Under the pieces are notes generated by a model. That model was not told the DNA's origin. It saw nothing but the letters and a program-made list of their open reading frames with translations, and made no database searches. 64,000 bases of DNA, taken from the NCBI GenBank assembly GCA_006384855.1, contig VCJN01001366.1, forward strand, positions 1-64,000, written 5' to 3'. This document shows, piece by piece, positions 12,701-21,083 of the stretch. Each line of letters starts with the position of its first letter. Position 1 is the stretch's first letter. Made by a program: the position numbers and the translations under genes. The DNA comes from Tetraselmis striata. Taxonomy: Eukaryota; Chlorophyta; Chlorodendrophyceae; Chlorodendrales; Chlorodendraceae.

Positions 12701-15700
12701 CAGGCCCACCAACCTCGTGCTCCACCCCGGGGGCGGGAAGCTTGTGCACGTGGACCTTGGCCTGGACGTGGTCCGCTACAACCACCCCGAGTGGCTGGCG
12801 ATGGCGCGGCAGCTGTACTGCATGCTGTTCTGGGGCGGCAGGCCGGACCTGCCGGCGCTCATGGCCGCCGCGCGGGCGCACCCCGACCCTGGCGGCCCGG
12901 AGCTTGCGGGGCTGCCGGGCTTCATGGGGGCCTTGGAGCGCGAGTTGGAACCCCAGGGGAACGGCTCGCAAGGTCCCATCGGCAGCCCGGAAGTGTACCT
13001 TGCAGGTGAGCGCAGCTCTTGGCCCATGGTCGACGTGTTGAATTGGCGTTATTGGAAATTTGGTATAACTTATCCCTGCCAGTCTTCCGACGACACCGGC
13101 CAGCGGTCTTACGGCTGCATGAACCCGCACAGGGCCGGCTGTAGCTCGTAGCACGCAGCCCTCTGAAGGCCAGTTGAGCCGGCGGTATCAACGCCACAGA
13201 CCTGATGTCTGCGCATCCGGCCCCCGCAAAGATGACGCCGCGCCCCATACAGAGGAAGCAAATAGCTCGGACCCGGGAGGGGTGGTGCGGGAGAGCGTGG
13301 AGAGCCCCTTCCTGGAGGAGCCGCCGGCGCTCCGGGCCCTGCTGCGCTCTCTCCACGCGCGCGGCGTCGCGCTGCTGGACGCCCACGAGGGCCCCGCCTG
13401 GCCGGTGTGCAGCGCCATGCTCGGGCTGACGTGCCACCGGCTGGACCTCACGCTCCGCCACACCTCGCCCGCCGTCGCGTCGGCCGGGCGGGACGTGGCG
13501 CTGGTCATTCGGTCGTGCGCCCGAGAGCACGCGACCATCTACCAGACGGCCAGGCACCTGTGCGAGCAGCTGGAAGGGCCACACGTCTTCGGCCGGCGGG
13601 CGCTGCTGTGTGACAGCCCGCCGCCGAGTGCGCTCTGCGACGCGGACGCGGAGAAGCAGTGGCGGCGCCAGGCGGAGCGCTTGCGGGCGGAGGGCGTCAT
13701 CACGCAGGTGTTTTACGCGAGCAGTGCGCCCGCCGCCGTCCGGGAGCACAACGTCCGCTGGATGGGGCTCGACTCGGAGCAGACACACAGCGCCGGGAGG
13801 TCCGCGCCGCTGTCGTCCATGTTCCAGGCGCTGCAGGCCGTGGAGGGCCGGCACAGCTACTGCGTGCTGCTGGACTCGGACATGCTGGTGGCGCGCCTGG
13901 GGCGCCCGCGCGACCGGTACCTGGCGGACATGAAGGGGATGCTGCAGCGGGACGCCGCCCTGCTTGCGGTGGCGCTACCCACTAGGGAGGCTGTGTGCCG
14001 GGGGCCAGTGCCGTGCGGCAAGCTGGAAGTGCGCGGAGCCCTCATTGACCTGCGGCGCCTGACGGCGGCGCTGCCGCTGCCTGTTGGTGGGGCCTCCGAC
14101 GACGGCGCCCCGCATCTTTGCGGTGGCGTTGTCCAGGCATGCGCCTGCCTTTCTCAACGCGGCGCCGGCGGGATGTCGGGCAATGCGCGAGGAGGTTTGG
14201 CGCTGAGGCTGGCCGGGGCCTGACGTGTGTGCCGCTGACCCTCACCGCCGCAGGTGGGTTGGAACCGCCTCCTGGACGAGGGCGCAAGGAGGCGGAGGCA
14301 AACCTTCGCTCGCTGCGGGAGCCCAACCACGTTTGCCATGCACCCAGACTACCTCCTCAAGAGACGCACAGCAGACCACATGCTGCTGCTGGACGGCGTG
14401 GAGCACGGCCGCATGCCCAGTGCCTCCGCGCAGCGGCAGCTGCTCTCAGAGCTGGAGGGCGTGCGCAAGTTCAGCCTCCCCGAGCGCTGCCTCCCGCTCT
14501 TCCTGCCGGCTGCGCGCTGCGAGCCAGTGGTGGTGTACGCCTACGGCCGCTCCGCCGACAGCCCGGCCGCCGCAAGGCGCTTCCTCCACCAGCTGAGGCA
14601 GCAGGAAGGGGTGGAGTGGAGCTGTGTGCTCGTGGTGGACGGGCCGGGGAGCGGCGAGTGCGGAGAGTACGTCGACGTGGCGTGCGGCCAGGATGCCCGC
14701 TTCACTGTGGTCCGCCTTCGGACGGTATTGAGCAAGGCCGCTGCCATGGGCCTCGTCGCCACCCAGCTGATCCAGCCCCGCAACGCCGTCGTGGTGCCCA
14801 TGGACCTGCGGGAAGCCCTCATCGGCAGCGGCGTGCTGCACGCCATCTACCGCTCGTACCAGGGGGCTGCGGTGGCGGACGCGACGGTCGGCCGGTCCCT
14901 CCTCGCCTGCCCTCACGACTACCAAGACGCGCGGCTCCCATCTGCCAGTCCGATCCAGAGCTTCCGCCGGGAGCTCCTCCTCCGCCTGTTCGCACTGCAG
15001 GAGGACGGTCAGCGCAGCTGGCAGGCACGGGCCAAGCGCCGAGCCATTTTGCCCGCATCGACAAGTCTCCTGACCGGCTACCGGCTGATGCCGCCGATGC
15101 GCCTGCATGCATGCTGGGCCCAGTCACGAGGGGCTGCTACACGATCCCACTATCTCGCTCTTTCCCGGTGATTGGCACGCGTACTGACCGATTTGCGCCG
15201 TCCGCCTACCGCAGAAGGAGGCGGACCCTGAGGCCTCTTACCTGCATTGCCTGGAGGCCATCCGCGCCACGGCAGCCACGGTTGCCTCTGTGCCGGACGC
15301 TGCCGTCCTGGTGGACTGCCCTGCAGCATGCGCGGCGCTCCTTCGGGCCGCCGGCGAGGGGGGCGCCCCCACGGCTGGACGAGGCCATCCGACAGTCCTC
15401 CAAGCAGCGCCTGCGGGTCGCGGTCGTGGGCAGCGCCAACCTGCTCCGCGTCCCCGCCGAGCACCGCGCGGCGGTCGCAGCCTTTGCGGAGGAGCTTGGG
15501 CGGCTGCTGGCGGAGAGCGGCTTCCTGGTGGTGACGGGTGGGATGGGCGGAGTGATGGAGGCGGCCTGCCGGGGCGCAAGGCGAGCTTCCGGAGCAGGCG
15601 GCCTGGTCACGCTCGGGCTCCTGCCCTGGGCGAGCAGCGCTGGCGCCAACAACTTTGTGGACGTGCCGCTGCCGACCGGCCTGCAGGAGGCGCGCAACAA

Positions 15701-15977
15701 CCTGGTGGCACTGGCGGATGCCGTCGTGGGCGTTGCCGGGGGCGGCGGCACCCTAAGTGAGATGGCGTACGCTTGGAGTTCCCGCCGGCTACTGATTGCG
15801 GCGCGAGGGCCCGGCACTGCTGGCAAGCTGGCTGACACTAGCCTAGACAATCGCCGGGATGGTGTCATCCATGGGGTCGACCTGGACAGGCCTCAGGACG
15901 CCGCCGCCATCATCTTCAGGGAGCGCCACTCTCTGTATGGGCGCCAGCAGGCGCCGGGCGGCATCCAGGCGGCGTAA
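758..15977 (+). CDS. Giant modular glycosyltransferase / kinase-like / SLOG protein (about ten exons)
   Basis: Proposed exons: 758-1038, 2249-3020, 3854-4208, 5183-5753, 6816-7472, 8235-8435, 11975-13005, 13253 to about 14082, 14254 to about 15110, 15215-15977. The first seven junctions agree in phase, which is why I treat this as one gene of about 2,100 codons. Modules in order: a GT2-type GT-A fold (LDDDDSW near 2930-2950); a second GT-A-like fold (MVWILDEDK near 6820); a kinase-like fold (12.36-12.90 kb); a third GT-A-like fold (YCVLLDSDMLV near 13860); a fourth, weaker one (14.5-15.0 kb); and a C-terminal SLOG/LOG-like Rossmann module. The first exon and the ends of exons 8 and 9 are the least certain. 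At least three frame changes are needed, two of them clearly at G/C runs, so assembly indels or early decay are possible. Substrate unknown; a role in building a cell-surface or storage glycan is inference. Confidence 0.7.
1078..1450 (-). mobile_element. MITE, copy 1 (inverted orientation)
   Basis: About 340 bp bounded by inverted termini: gcgcaaacgacatt near 1095 and aatgtcgtttctgcgcc near 1417-1433. The internal sequence is shared with copies 2-4, including catgccaccgacgtggtcaagg-like and gtgacatttcgcgagtga-like blocks. It has no coding capacity and lies in the first proposed intron of the giant gene. Confidence 0.75.
1757..1774 (+). repeat. Poly-G homopolymer tract
   Basis: A G run interrupted by one A, in the first intron of the giant gene. 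Tracts of this kind recur throughout the window. Confidence 0.9.
1815..2190 (+). mobile_element. MITE, copy 2
   Basis: Same family as the copy at 1078-1450 but in opposite orientation. The left terminus is ggtaccta... cggaaacga and the right is aataatgtcggttccgcacc. A poly-G tract (1757-1774) lies just upstream. It sits immediately before the acceptor proposed for the second exon of the giant gene. Confidence 0.75.
2249..4208 (+). CDS. Module 1 of the giant gene: GT2-type glycosyltransferase
   Basis: Exons 2249-3020 and 3854-4208, joined in phase 0. The N-terminal strand FALIATCGRLGLLLGRSLPS and the following HVVVVMDCD have the GT2 pattern of a Rossmann strand ending in Asp. NNSRTMRSASGAWNAGLHV resembles the conserved Arg/Gly/Asn stretch before the metal site, and LDDDDSW is the DXD-type metal-binding motif. 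The second exon carries the acceptor half (GNPGVQGSNMYVRLDALMAAG, then GTDRDLLIRLL, then IAYGSSHTVRHYAEAG), like the C-terminal part of bacterial GT2 enzymes. Expected activity is sugar transfer from a nucleotide sugar by inversion; donor and acceptor cannot be read. The intron between the exons holds AT-rich repeat copy B. Confidence 0.75.
3064..3700 (+). repeat. AT-rich dispersed repeat, copy B
   Basis: Full-length relative of copy A inside the intron 3021-3853 of the giant gene. The left box cggtgcctggccgtgatttg is at about 3085 and the right box tgaataaatgggcaa at about 3515. The element is shorter than the intron. Confidence 0.8.
4690..5055 (+). mobile_element. MITE, copy 3
   Basis: Starts with ggtacctagcttacgg and ends near aatgtcgtttgcgggg, same orientation as copy 2. 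It lies wholly in the intron 4209-5182 of the giant gene, just ahead of the exon start. Confidence 0.8.
5183..8435 (+). CDS. Module 2 of the giant gene: second GT-A-like glycosyltransferase domain
   Basis: Exons 5183-5753, 6816-7472 and 8235-8435. Splice phases (1, 2, 2, 2) match on both sides. The start AVLVGAIATGSPATLLQSL and the strand VEYMDVLLLDNGG resemble a nucleotide-sugar binding half. RTILQLYLYHHAKLQ followed by MVWILDEDK places an acidic D-E-D cluster where GT-A enzymes hold the metal. The rest (FYHDLACCG, then FVFALDALLVPNMLAP) is helical and not recognised. Identity as a glycosyltransferase rests on pattern and on being flanked by clearer GT modules. Confidence 0.55.
5754..6815 (+). 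other. Intron without recognised element
   Basis: About 1.06 kb between two well-supported exons. I see mixed-composition sequence and no repeat family shared with the rest of the window. Short open frames here have no family resemblance. Confidence 0.6.
7558..8125 (+). repeat. AT-rich dispersed repeat, copy C
   Basis: Lies inside the 762-bp intron 7473-8234, whose borders are fixed by phase (exon ...AG, then G...). The left box is gggcctggcagtctctaatt and the right box gaaatcaactcgcaatatga. The element fills about three quarters of the intron. Confidence 0.8.
8525..8830 (+). repeat. AT-rich dispersed repeat, copy D (left part)
   Basis: Left box cggcggtgcctggccgtg near 8540 and the shared middle actaaggattatgtgg near 8680. 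The right end typical of other copies was not found. It lies in the 3.5-kb intron 8436-11974. Confidence 0.65.
9070..9200 (-). repeat. Short dispersed repeat R4, inverted copy
   Basis: The reverse complement contains caattgttctcatag and caaattgaggctcatg-like blocks. These match segments near 28600-28690 and 48060-48130. Function unknown. Confidence 0.5.
9520..9538 (+). repeat. Poly-G tract
   Basis: About 19 consecutive G inside the nested insertion. Confidence 0.9.
9583..9655 (+). other. tRNA-like sequence (probable SINE/tRNA relic)
   Basis: gctcggtagagc resembles a D arm and ggatcgattccc a B-box/T loop. The would-be acceptor stems do not pair and the anticodon loop lacks U33. It is therefore better read as a tRNA-derived promoter relic than as a functional tRNA. 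Confidence 0.4.
9722..11542 (+). CDS. Long ORF of the nested element; C-terminal retroelement-type domain
   Basis: The first part is low-complexity Thr/Ala/Pro-rich. The second half has TSGLRPTDRSRPSDLTLAGW, a hydrophobic YMIDFACVS strand, AATEAEHAKLAAD and YYPFVVEDRGRLGKSAL. That order resembles the nuclease-like tail found after reverse transcriptase in many algal retroelement proteins (a D at the strand, then a conserved Pro-Phe-Val-Val-Glu stretch, then helices). A Cys/His-containing segment precedes it. The identification comes from memory of the pattern. The opposite-strand frame over the same region is judged a shadow. Confidence 0.5.
   Translation: MRQRSKGYARPTTAVGARGQSLGRLGPGTRGELYFYFYHVIYPHDCDECRCMLRCSADNIMLSATHRGIDGYIYIYMIPLSVATSALPWARETRRVYETVRALTTLPQEDVRRARAAYGHAHEIFELLTVSNATTTAASDPAAGTTTRTGTSTSGGLRVTTSPFTATPLGVGTGEAASAAQQLLPIGGTSTANTVTTCAFVALKIPSPGELVAPPPSAATVSLPESLPGSTAPPSGTGSGATSDDQPTTMVVQRHLSRAIRLRDFVALDLSFQRTGAAASRLDTLRLYSACGPGSLSLFQSDHESARKIPHAAYAAAAARVLGLCPRGGSALVTCPGPTCGIDPLWLRSTDGSNRSATDFIVDHLPICPVANYKHRMHTALKNLWASVAIDAGAVLDRDRSGAGDLTLETSGLRPTDRSRPSDLTLAGWGGAACDYMIDFACVSSTTPTWSNDPRWCIPGIAATEAEHAKLAADRASSAPVQGVHRYYPFVVEDRGRLGKSALTVVYIFAVLLAVRNFPGGPSAPTSCFLRGQSVQALRNFVAGQPAEFRRHLSRTRRGLLQRVSACVHGTLGGILSAGVQMAKSDACARAHSASSHVTASTPQSL
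12300..13005 (+). CDS. Module 3 of the giant gene: protein-kinase-like fold, probably atypical
   Basis: Part of exon 11975-13005. LLGCGSEGVVFRLPS looks like a glycine-rich loop. VGKVMDRF supplies a candidate ATP-binding Lys and VLWELQAQRA a candidate helix-C Glu. LTNFRPTNLVLHPGGGKL aligns with a catalytic loop plus the following strand, and VHVDLGLD with the metal-binding DFG position. The residue matching the catalytic Asp of HRD appears to be Asn, so it may be a pseudokinase or a small-molecule kinase-like fold. Two reading-frame changes occur in this exon, one at the C run near 12190 and one between about 12600 and 12625. The helical stretch before it (11975-12170) is unassigned. Confidence 0.5.
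13253..15110 (+). CDS. Modules 4-5 of the giant gene: two more GT-A-like domains
   Basis: Exon 13253 onward joins the kinase-like exon in phase 1. VALVIRSCAREHATIYQTAR opens a GT-like fold, and SYCVLLDSDMLVARLG supplies a D-S-D metal motif preceded by a hydrophobic strand. The next exon (14254 on, VGWNRLLDEGARRRR) resembles the end of GT2 enzymes, where VGWD-type motifs sit. A further repeat of the fold then follows: EPVVVYAYGRSA, then WSCVLVVDGPGSG, then NAVVVPMDLREALIGSGVL. This last copy lacks a clean DXD and may be inactive. The 3' end of the exon changes frame near 15030-15060, so its border with the SLOG exon is unclear. Confidence 0.5.
15215..15977 (+). CDS. Module 6 of the giant gene: SLOG / LOG-like (TIGR00725-type) Rossmann domain
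   Basis: After the acceptor at 15214 the frame opens with KEADPEASYLHCLEAIRATA. The core is VAVVGSANLLRV, then GFLVVTGGMGGVMEAACRGA, then NNLVALADAVVGVAGGGGT and LSEMAYAW. The GGMGGVM and GGGGTLSE signatures are typical of the LOG/lysine-decarboxylase-like SLOG family, which includes nucleotide-binding proteins and cytokinin-activating phosphoribohydrolases. Catalytic activity cannot be assumed, because SLOG domains also serve as nucleotide-ligand sensors. A frame change is needed at the G/C run near 15358-15372 between the leader and the core. The stop is at 15977. Confidence 0.75.
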
Positions 15978-16865
15978 AGAGCGCTCCGCCACGCCGAACT
16001 CCCGCATGGCAACAGCGCTACATAATGCAATCGGCACATTTACCAAACTGTGAAAAAGGCTCAGCTTGAGATAGTACTACTATTAGCGCTGATGAGCGGC
16101 TGTTGCTCTATCCCTGGCTAGGAGGACCAGAACCAAAACAGCGTCGTTAGTAGCCCCCATCACGCTTGACGACCCTAGCAGCAGCACGCACCCTAGGTAG
16201 ACACACTGTCCCTGCTTCGTTGCCAAGTAATATCCCTGAGCCAGTCTTCCTACTACTTTTTTCCGTCCCCGGGACAGGACTGGCACCAGTGAAACCCTTA
16301 CAGCGTCTCTACGACGGCCGTTTGGGCAGCGATCCAGATACGGAAAGCCCTGGGTGGGCAACGCTCCGTTATATAGTCAAGAAGCAAATCGCCTGAGCAT
16401 TCTGCAAGACTAATTGGAGGCTAGTGACGGAATTTCCAACCCTGTTGGATCACCGTCTAAAACACTGCCATCAAAATGCCCGGCACTGGCCACGAAAGGT
16501 CTGCCTTACCATTGCATGCATGGGCAGTGACTCTCCGGAGGACTTTGTGGCCCTCTGCTATGCTGCATTGCTGCTAGCGGATATCACGCTGCTGCTTTAG
16601 CCTATCCGGTTTCTTGGCCAGCGACAAAGGGCGGACATACCACTATTACGTGCGGGGAGAGCAGGCACTGCATGACCGGCAGGAGGCACAGCCCCGCGAG
16701 AGACCACCACCACCACTGGCGGGATAGACAACCAGAAGGCGGAGCCATGCCCCGCCAGCATGGACACCATTCCATGGTTGGCGCTATACACAAACAAAAT
16801 CTGGCACCATCACAAATGTTGTTCCGAGCAAGGACGTTGACATGATGGCGCCGCGCGGGGAAAGT
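15978..16865. other. Intergenic region between convergent genes
   Basis: Lies between the stop of the giant plus-strand gene and the stop of the minus-strand SEX4 gene. The only recognised content is the SINE-like repeat copy near 16257-16512. No RNA gene was seen. Confidence 0.7.
16257..16512 (+). repeat. SINE-like 250-bp dispersed repeat, copy 1
   Basis: Begins at a T/C-rich start and the block cccgggacaggactggcacc, and runs through gtctctacgacggccgttt, ggaaagccctgggtgggc and ttggatcaccgtctaaaaca to cacgaaaggtc. Near-identical copies lie at 44580-44836 and, shorter, 50975-51172. No A or B box was certain. Confidence 0.85.
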
Positions 16866-19571
16866 TTACAGCCCAAGGCTCGACCTAATGGCGGCGGCCT
16901 CGTCGGACGACAGGTGGGGGTCGGCGCTCATCAGCCGCTCGCGGTCCCGGCGCTGCTGCTCGTCCGCATTGCTCGGCACCTGCCAGCCATCCAGGCACAT
17001 CCTCATACATCGGGCGGGGGAGCCGTGATAGACAGGGCAGGGATGCATGCCATGATGGTGACCGACTTGACAGCTTCATTGGCTGGCGGCGCACAACGAT
17101 GTGCAGACGTCTAATGTAAAGTGCTTGAATAGGTTCCCACCCGTGCTCAAACTCGACGCGTAAGCGGGACCAAAAAGCAGTGAGAGCGACATTGCCTATG
17201 TGGGTTTGGGTTTAGGGTTTTAGGTTTTAGGTTTTTATGGGTTTAGGGTTTGAAACCCGAAAACCCCAAACCCTAAAAACCCAACCCTAAACCCTAAAAT
17301 CCTAAAGCACGCCTGGCAAGAGGGGAAGGGGGGGGGGGGGGACATGCGGGAAGGCTGCCACTCACCATGACATAGTTGTTGGTGTGTTCGCCGTCGAAGA
17401 AGGTGGGATGGTCCGCTGGACACAGAGCGCCGTGCAATGTCAGAGCACTCTGTGGGAAAGGTGAGAGCTCATGCTATGGTAACTCGGCCATCACTACCAA
17501 CAGATGTGATGATGTTCTTGTTTGGGGGAGGGGAGGGGGGGGTAATATGGGCAGGCCGCACCCGAGTAGCCCCAAACGCCGTCGCAGATGAACTTGTACG
17601 GGTACTTGCCGGGCAGCAGCTCCCGCTCCAGCACAAAGCAGCGCCGCGCTGCGTCAAACTCCAGATCCAGCATCTCGCCCCAGCCGACATCCAGCCCGGA
17701 CACCTGCAGAGGTGCGATAGTGCCAGGCCCGGCGAGGCGCGAGGGAGGGTGGCAATGTCACCATGCTGTCACCTGGTGTCTCCACCTGCACGGGAACCCC
17801 CAAACACCACCACCTCACAGCTTTCGTTGTCCAATCTATGCTTCCGAGAGCATCAAAACGCCAATGCCCGTATCGTGGCCGTATGTATGTTGCACCGTAA
17901 CCTTGCTTTGGGATTGCTAAATAATACTATTTTCGACCCCTCACGAAAAAGGAAAACGACATTCATCTGAAAATCCACAGGTACCGACGCCCTTAACAAG
18001 TCTGAGAATGGGCTTGCATGCTGTTACGGCAATCGCTGTGGTTCCGCGTTGGTTTCGTCAACATTTGAGCTCTGCCAGGAAGGGGGGTTCTCATGTTCGC
18101 AGTGCTCCTGGGACTGCCACCGGTTTTAGAGTAGTTCACCACGGATACAGCACGGAATCCCCGCGTCGATGGTGCGTCACAGTTTATGGCGTTGACGACC
18201 CGTGAGCCCAATTGCATGTCTGCGCACGGGGCGGCGGCATTGCTGGGGCGCTCCGCTCGCACCTGGATGCGGCTGGTGGTGCCCCAGCGGTACACGCACA
18301 GCGCGACCGGCTGGCGGCTGCCCTGGAACAGGAGGTCGCAGGTGGCCTCCTTGATGGCCTCCAGCTTGGGGTGGCACGGCCGCACCTCCATCAGCATCGC
18401 GTGCGCCTCCATCAGGCGCAGCCCGCGCGTCCAGTACATGTACGCCAGGGCGGTGCCCGGCGCGCGGCCCAGGCCGGCGGTGCAGTGGATGTACGCCGGC
18501 CTGCCGGGGCCCGCCGCGGCATGCGCGGCCGCGAGCGCGGCAACTCCGTCCGGCAGGTTGAGGCGCAGGCTGAACGGGTCGAAGTCGGCCACGGGGCAGC
18601 GCACATGTGTGACGTCGCCGCGCTCCTCGCAGCGCGCCTAGGCAAGCAATGAAGGACAGGGGGCAGTTAATTCCCTGGGGGAGACTGAGAGCGCCCGCAG
18701 CGCCGTGCCCTCTGATTTGCTCTGCCCGGTGGCGTGCGCTGCACCTTGATGTCCGAGATGGCAAAGCCAAAGTACTCTGCGTCCTTGTCCTCCTGCAGGC
18801 AGAAGATGACCCCGACGTTCTCCTCCTCAACCAGCCTGCCGAAAGTGCCGCCGAAAAAGGTGGGGGGGGGGGGGGGGGGGGATATCAAACAAGTGGAATG
18901 GGCAGATGCGATGGCAGATGCAGGGTGAACAGTACAGCTCGCCACTACGTGTCTGTCTGATTGGCCAGCAAGGATTAGGGGTATTGAAATTTGTCTGATG
19001 GTGGTACGAACGTACTGCAACGTAAGCGTGCTGAAATCCCACATTGGAGCAGGCGAGCAGCAAGGGTGCGTGTGCAAATGCCGCCCCACCAACAGGCCGG
19101 TGAAGGGCCTGGCTGTATTCCAGAAGCGCGAAAAGGGCTACGAGGACGTTGCAACAGTCCTTGGAGTGAAAGGAATTGGCACCGAGTGGGCAGCCTGCGC
19201 GATGGGCGACGGGCGCAGCGCCCGGCACACCTGTCCACGTCGGCGGCCGACTGCGGGCACGACCCAACGATCACGTCCGGCAACACGTACGCCCAGTTAA
19301 TTCCATCCTCGTGCCGGTACTGCAAGCTGCCGCCCATACGCTTCTGCATCGCGTCGCTGTAGGCGTCCGACTTGGCCTCCTCCTCCTCGACTTCCGCCGC
19401 CGCCGCGAGTGCCTCCTCCGCCCCCTCTGCCGCCGCCGCCGCGCGCTGTCGCCTGCATCGACGCGGTGCCGCAAAGCGCGCCGGTGGCGGACAACGGCCG
19501 CGAGAGCCAGCCGCAGCGAGCGCCCCCAAGGGAGAGCGCACCGCCCTCGTTGTCGCCCTCGTGAGCGCCAT
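16866..19571 (-). CDS. SEX4: Phosphoglucan phosphatase, SEX4/DSP4 type
   Basis: Exons (minus): 19571-19231, 18835-18745, 18637-18263, 17703-17562, 17415-17366, 16979-16866. All phases agree and give 370 aa, close to plant SEX4. Residues 1 to about 70 are Ala/Arg-rich, like a plastid transit peptide. The dual-specificity phosphatase domain follows (YRHEDGINWAYVLPDVIVGS), with general acid near Asp162-164 and the active site HCTAGLGRAP (Cys about 196, Arg about 202). The carbohydrate-binding module (CBM48) starts at VSGLDVGWGE and includes YPYKFICDGVW and HTNNYVM. The C-terminal helix RERLMSADPHL matches the plant protein. Known role of the family: removal of phosphate from glucan chains on starch granules so that amylases can act. 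Start chosen at the Met giving the best transit peptide; an upstream in-frame start exists. Confidence 0.93.
17203..17310. repeat. Interstitial telomere-like TTTAGGG sequence, palindromic
   Basis: Degenerate gggtttagggtttt units on one side switch at about 17253 to ccctaaaaacccaaccc units on the other, forming an inverted pair. It lies in the last intron of the SEX4 gene. The motif matches the TTTAGGG telomere repeat of plants and many green algae. Confidence 0.8.
17328..17341 (+). repeat. Poly-G tract
   Basis: On the coding (minus) strand this is a C run starting about 25 nt after the donor of exon 17415-17366. Confidence 0.85.
18861..18880 (+). repeat. Poly-G tract
   Basis: On the minus strand it is a C run about 25 nt before the acceptor of SEX4 exon 18835-18745. 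Confidence 0.9.
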
Positions 19572-21083
19572 CGCCGCGCACGCCTGGGCCGAAAGTTGGG
19601 GGAGGGGGGGAGAAGGGGGGGAGGCTGTGCGCTGGCTGCGCTGGAACAACACCACAGGGTCAGATCAGAGTGCGCCACTGTCGACCTGGGAGGCAGAGGC
19701 GCAGATGGGTTCTTGGCGAGTCGCCAATGAGGCTCTGACAACCCTCGCCGACGGAGTAGCCAGTCTGCAATTGCACGCGTCGGCCGGACGTGGCGGCAAC
19801 CTGCCGGTAAAGTACACCTGCGCTGGCTAGTTTGCGATTGCCTGATGCTATTGCCTGTCGCGGACCGACGCTGACACTGGGTGTAGAACTGACTCAAAGC
19901 GAATGCTCCGAGATGATAACCGCTCGGGGTCGATATCGTCCCCGCCCTTCGGGGCACAGGACAACAGCAAGCCCCGCCAACACACCACTGTGCCAGTACG
20001 CGGGGGCTGCGCACCGGCAGCTGACTCGCAGGTTCGCACCTTTGGCTACGGCAGTCGTTTGATGCGAACAGGCGGCGGTTTGAGGACAGGCCAGGCCAGG
20101 GGCGGGCGGGGTGTGTCAGCTGTGCTACTGGTCTCGGAATATATACTTATAGGGTTCCGGCCTGGCCGCGGCGCCTGCCTGTGCTGGTCCGATGATGATG
20201 AACGAGTGGGCGGGCGGGCAGGACCGCGGGGCAGAAATAATATACCATTTTAAAACTGCTAATTCGGGTGATTCTCTGATGATCGCCCTTCGCCGCTCTA
20301 GCAGCTGACATAAACTGCTAACTAGTCCTGAATCGATAGTAGCCACTACACTACAGGTTCCTTGGTACCCGGTACTGTGCGCGAAAGGAATGCCGAGCAG
20401 ATGACCGGATATTAATCCTTACGTCTACGAAATAGAGTGGTCGTCGAGAATTCCGGGCAGGATGATTATGTAGGCGTTTGGATCCATGGTATTGCTATCG
20501 GATTAAGGCGGCAGTAACGGATATTTAATGGCAGTACGTTAAAACGTACCAGATGTTGAATGCATTTTTATTTCAGTAGTTGGTTTAGCAGCAGGACTAC
20601 TATTATCAAAAATACCCGAAGTAAATTTTCAGGATTAAATAATGTAAACAGAAGTCACCAGACGATATATATTTCTACGTACCAGCAACTGGCACACCCG
20701 GAGTATTTTTGTTTTTAAATGCCGTTGATGCAAACCATGAACCGGCGCGTCTCACTGCTGCCTTTATATTGTTGCTCCTGCTGGCGCTGAGTCCATGACC
20801 GCCGCGGGCTCGCACACGCGGAGTGGCTATATATGAACACTGGTTTCCTCCTGCGGCGTGTCGTATTCCAGGGCGGCCAGGCGCTGGGCGGATCAGCGCA
20901 GGGGTGGCGACACGGCCCGAGGCGGCGTAGCCACTTGCCTCCTCGGACGCCCCAACTAGAAGCAGGCTATTTCCGAGGCGGAGGCCGCCTGCACCCGGCA
21001 GCAATCATTCGTCTGAGAGCCCCGCGGACACACCACGACGCAGGCGCGCGCGGAGGGGCGGGACCGCCCTGGCGCGGTCTAAT
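19572..21083. promoter_or_regulatory. Shared upstream region of divergent SEX4 and GT31 genes
   Basis: About 1.5 kb separates the two start codons, so both promoters must lie here. A TATATA box (ggctatatatgaac, about 20826) stands some 255 nt before the GT31 start. The interval 20340-20700 is AT-rich and otherwise featureless. No repeat family seen elsewhere is present. Confidence 0.5.

Noticed and set aside
12093-13154. 353-codon open frame on the minus strand
   Set aside because: It is the antisense of the kinase-like exon of the giant gene; composition is Arg/Pro/Ala-rich as expected of a GC-rich shadow frame and no domain is visible.
14118-15200. Long open frame leading into the SLOG domain
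   Set aside because: Only its 3' part (from about 15370) encodes the domain; the 5' part is an Arg/Pro-rich shadow of the GT-like exon in another frame.
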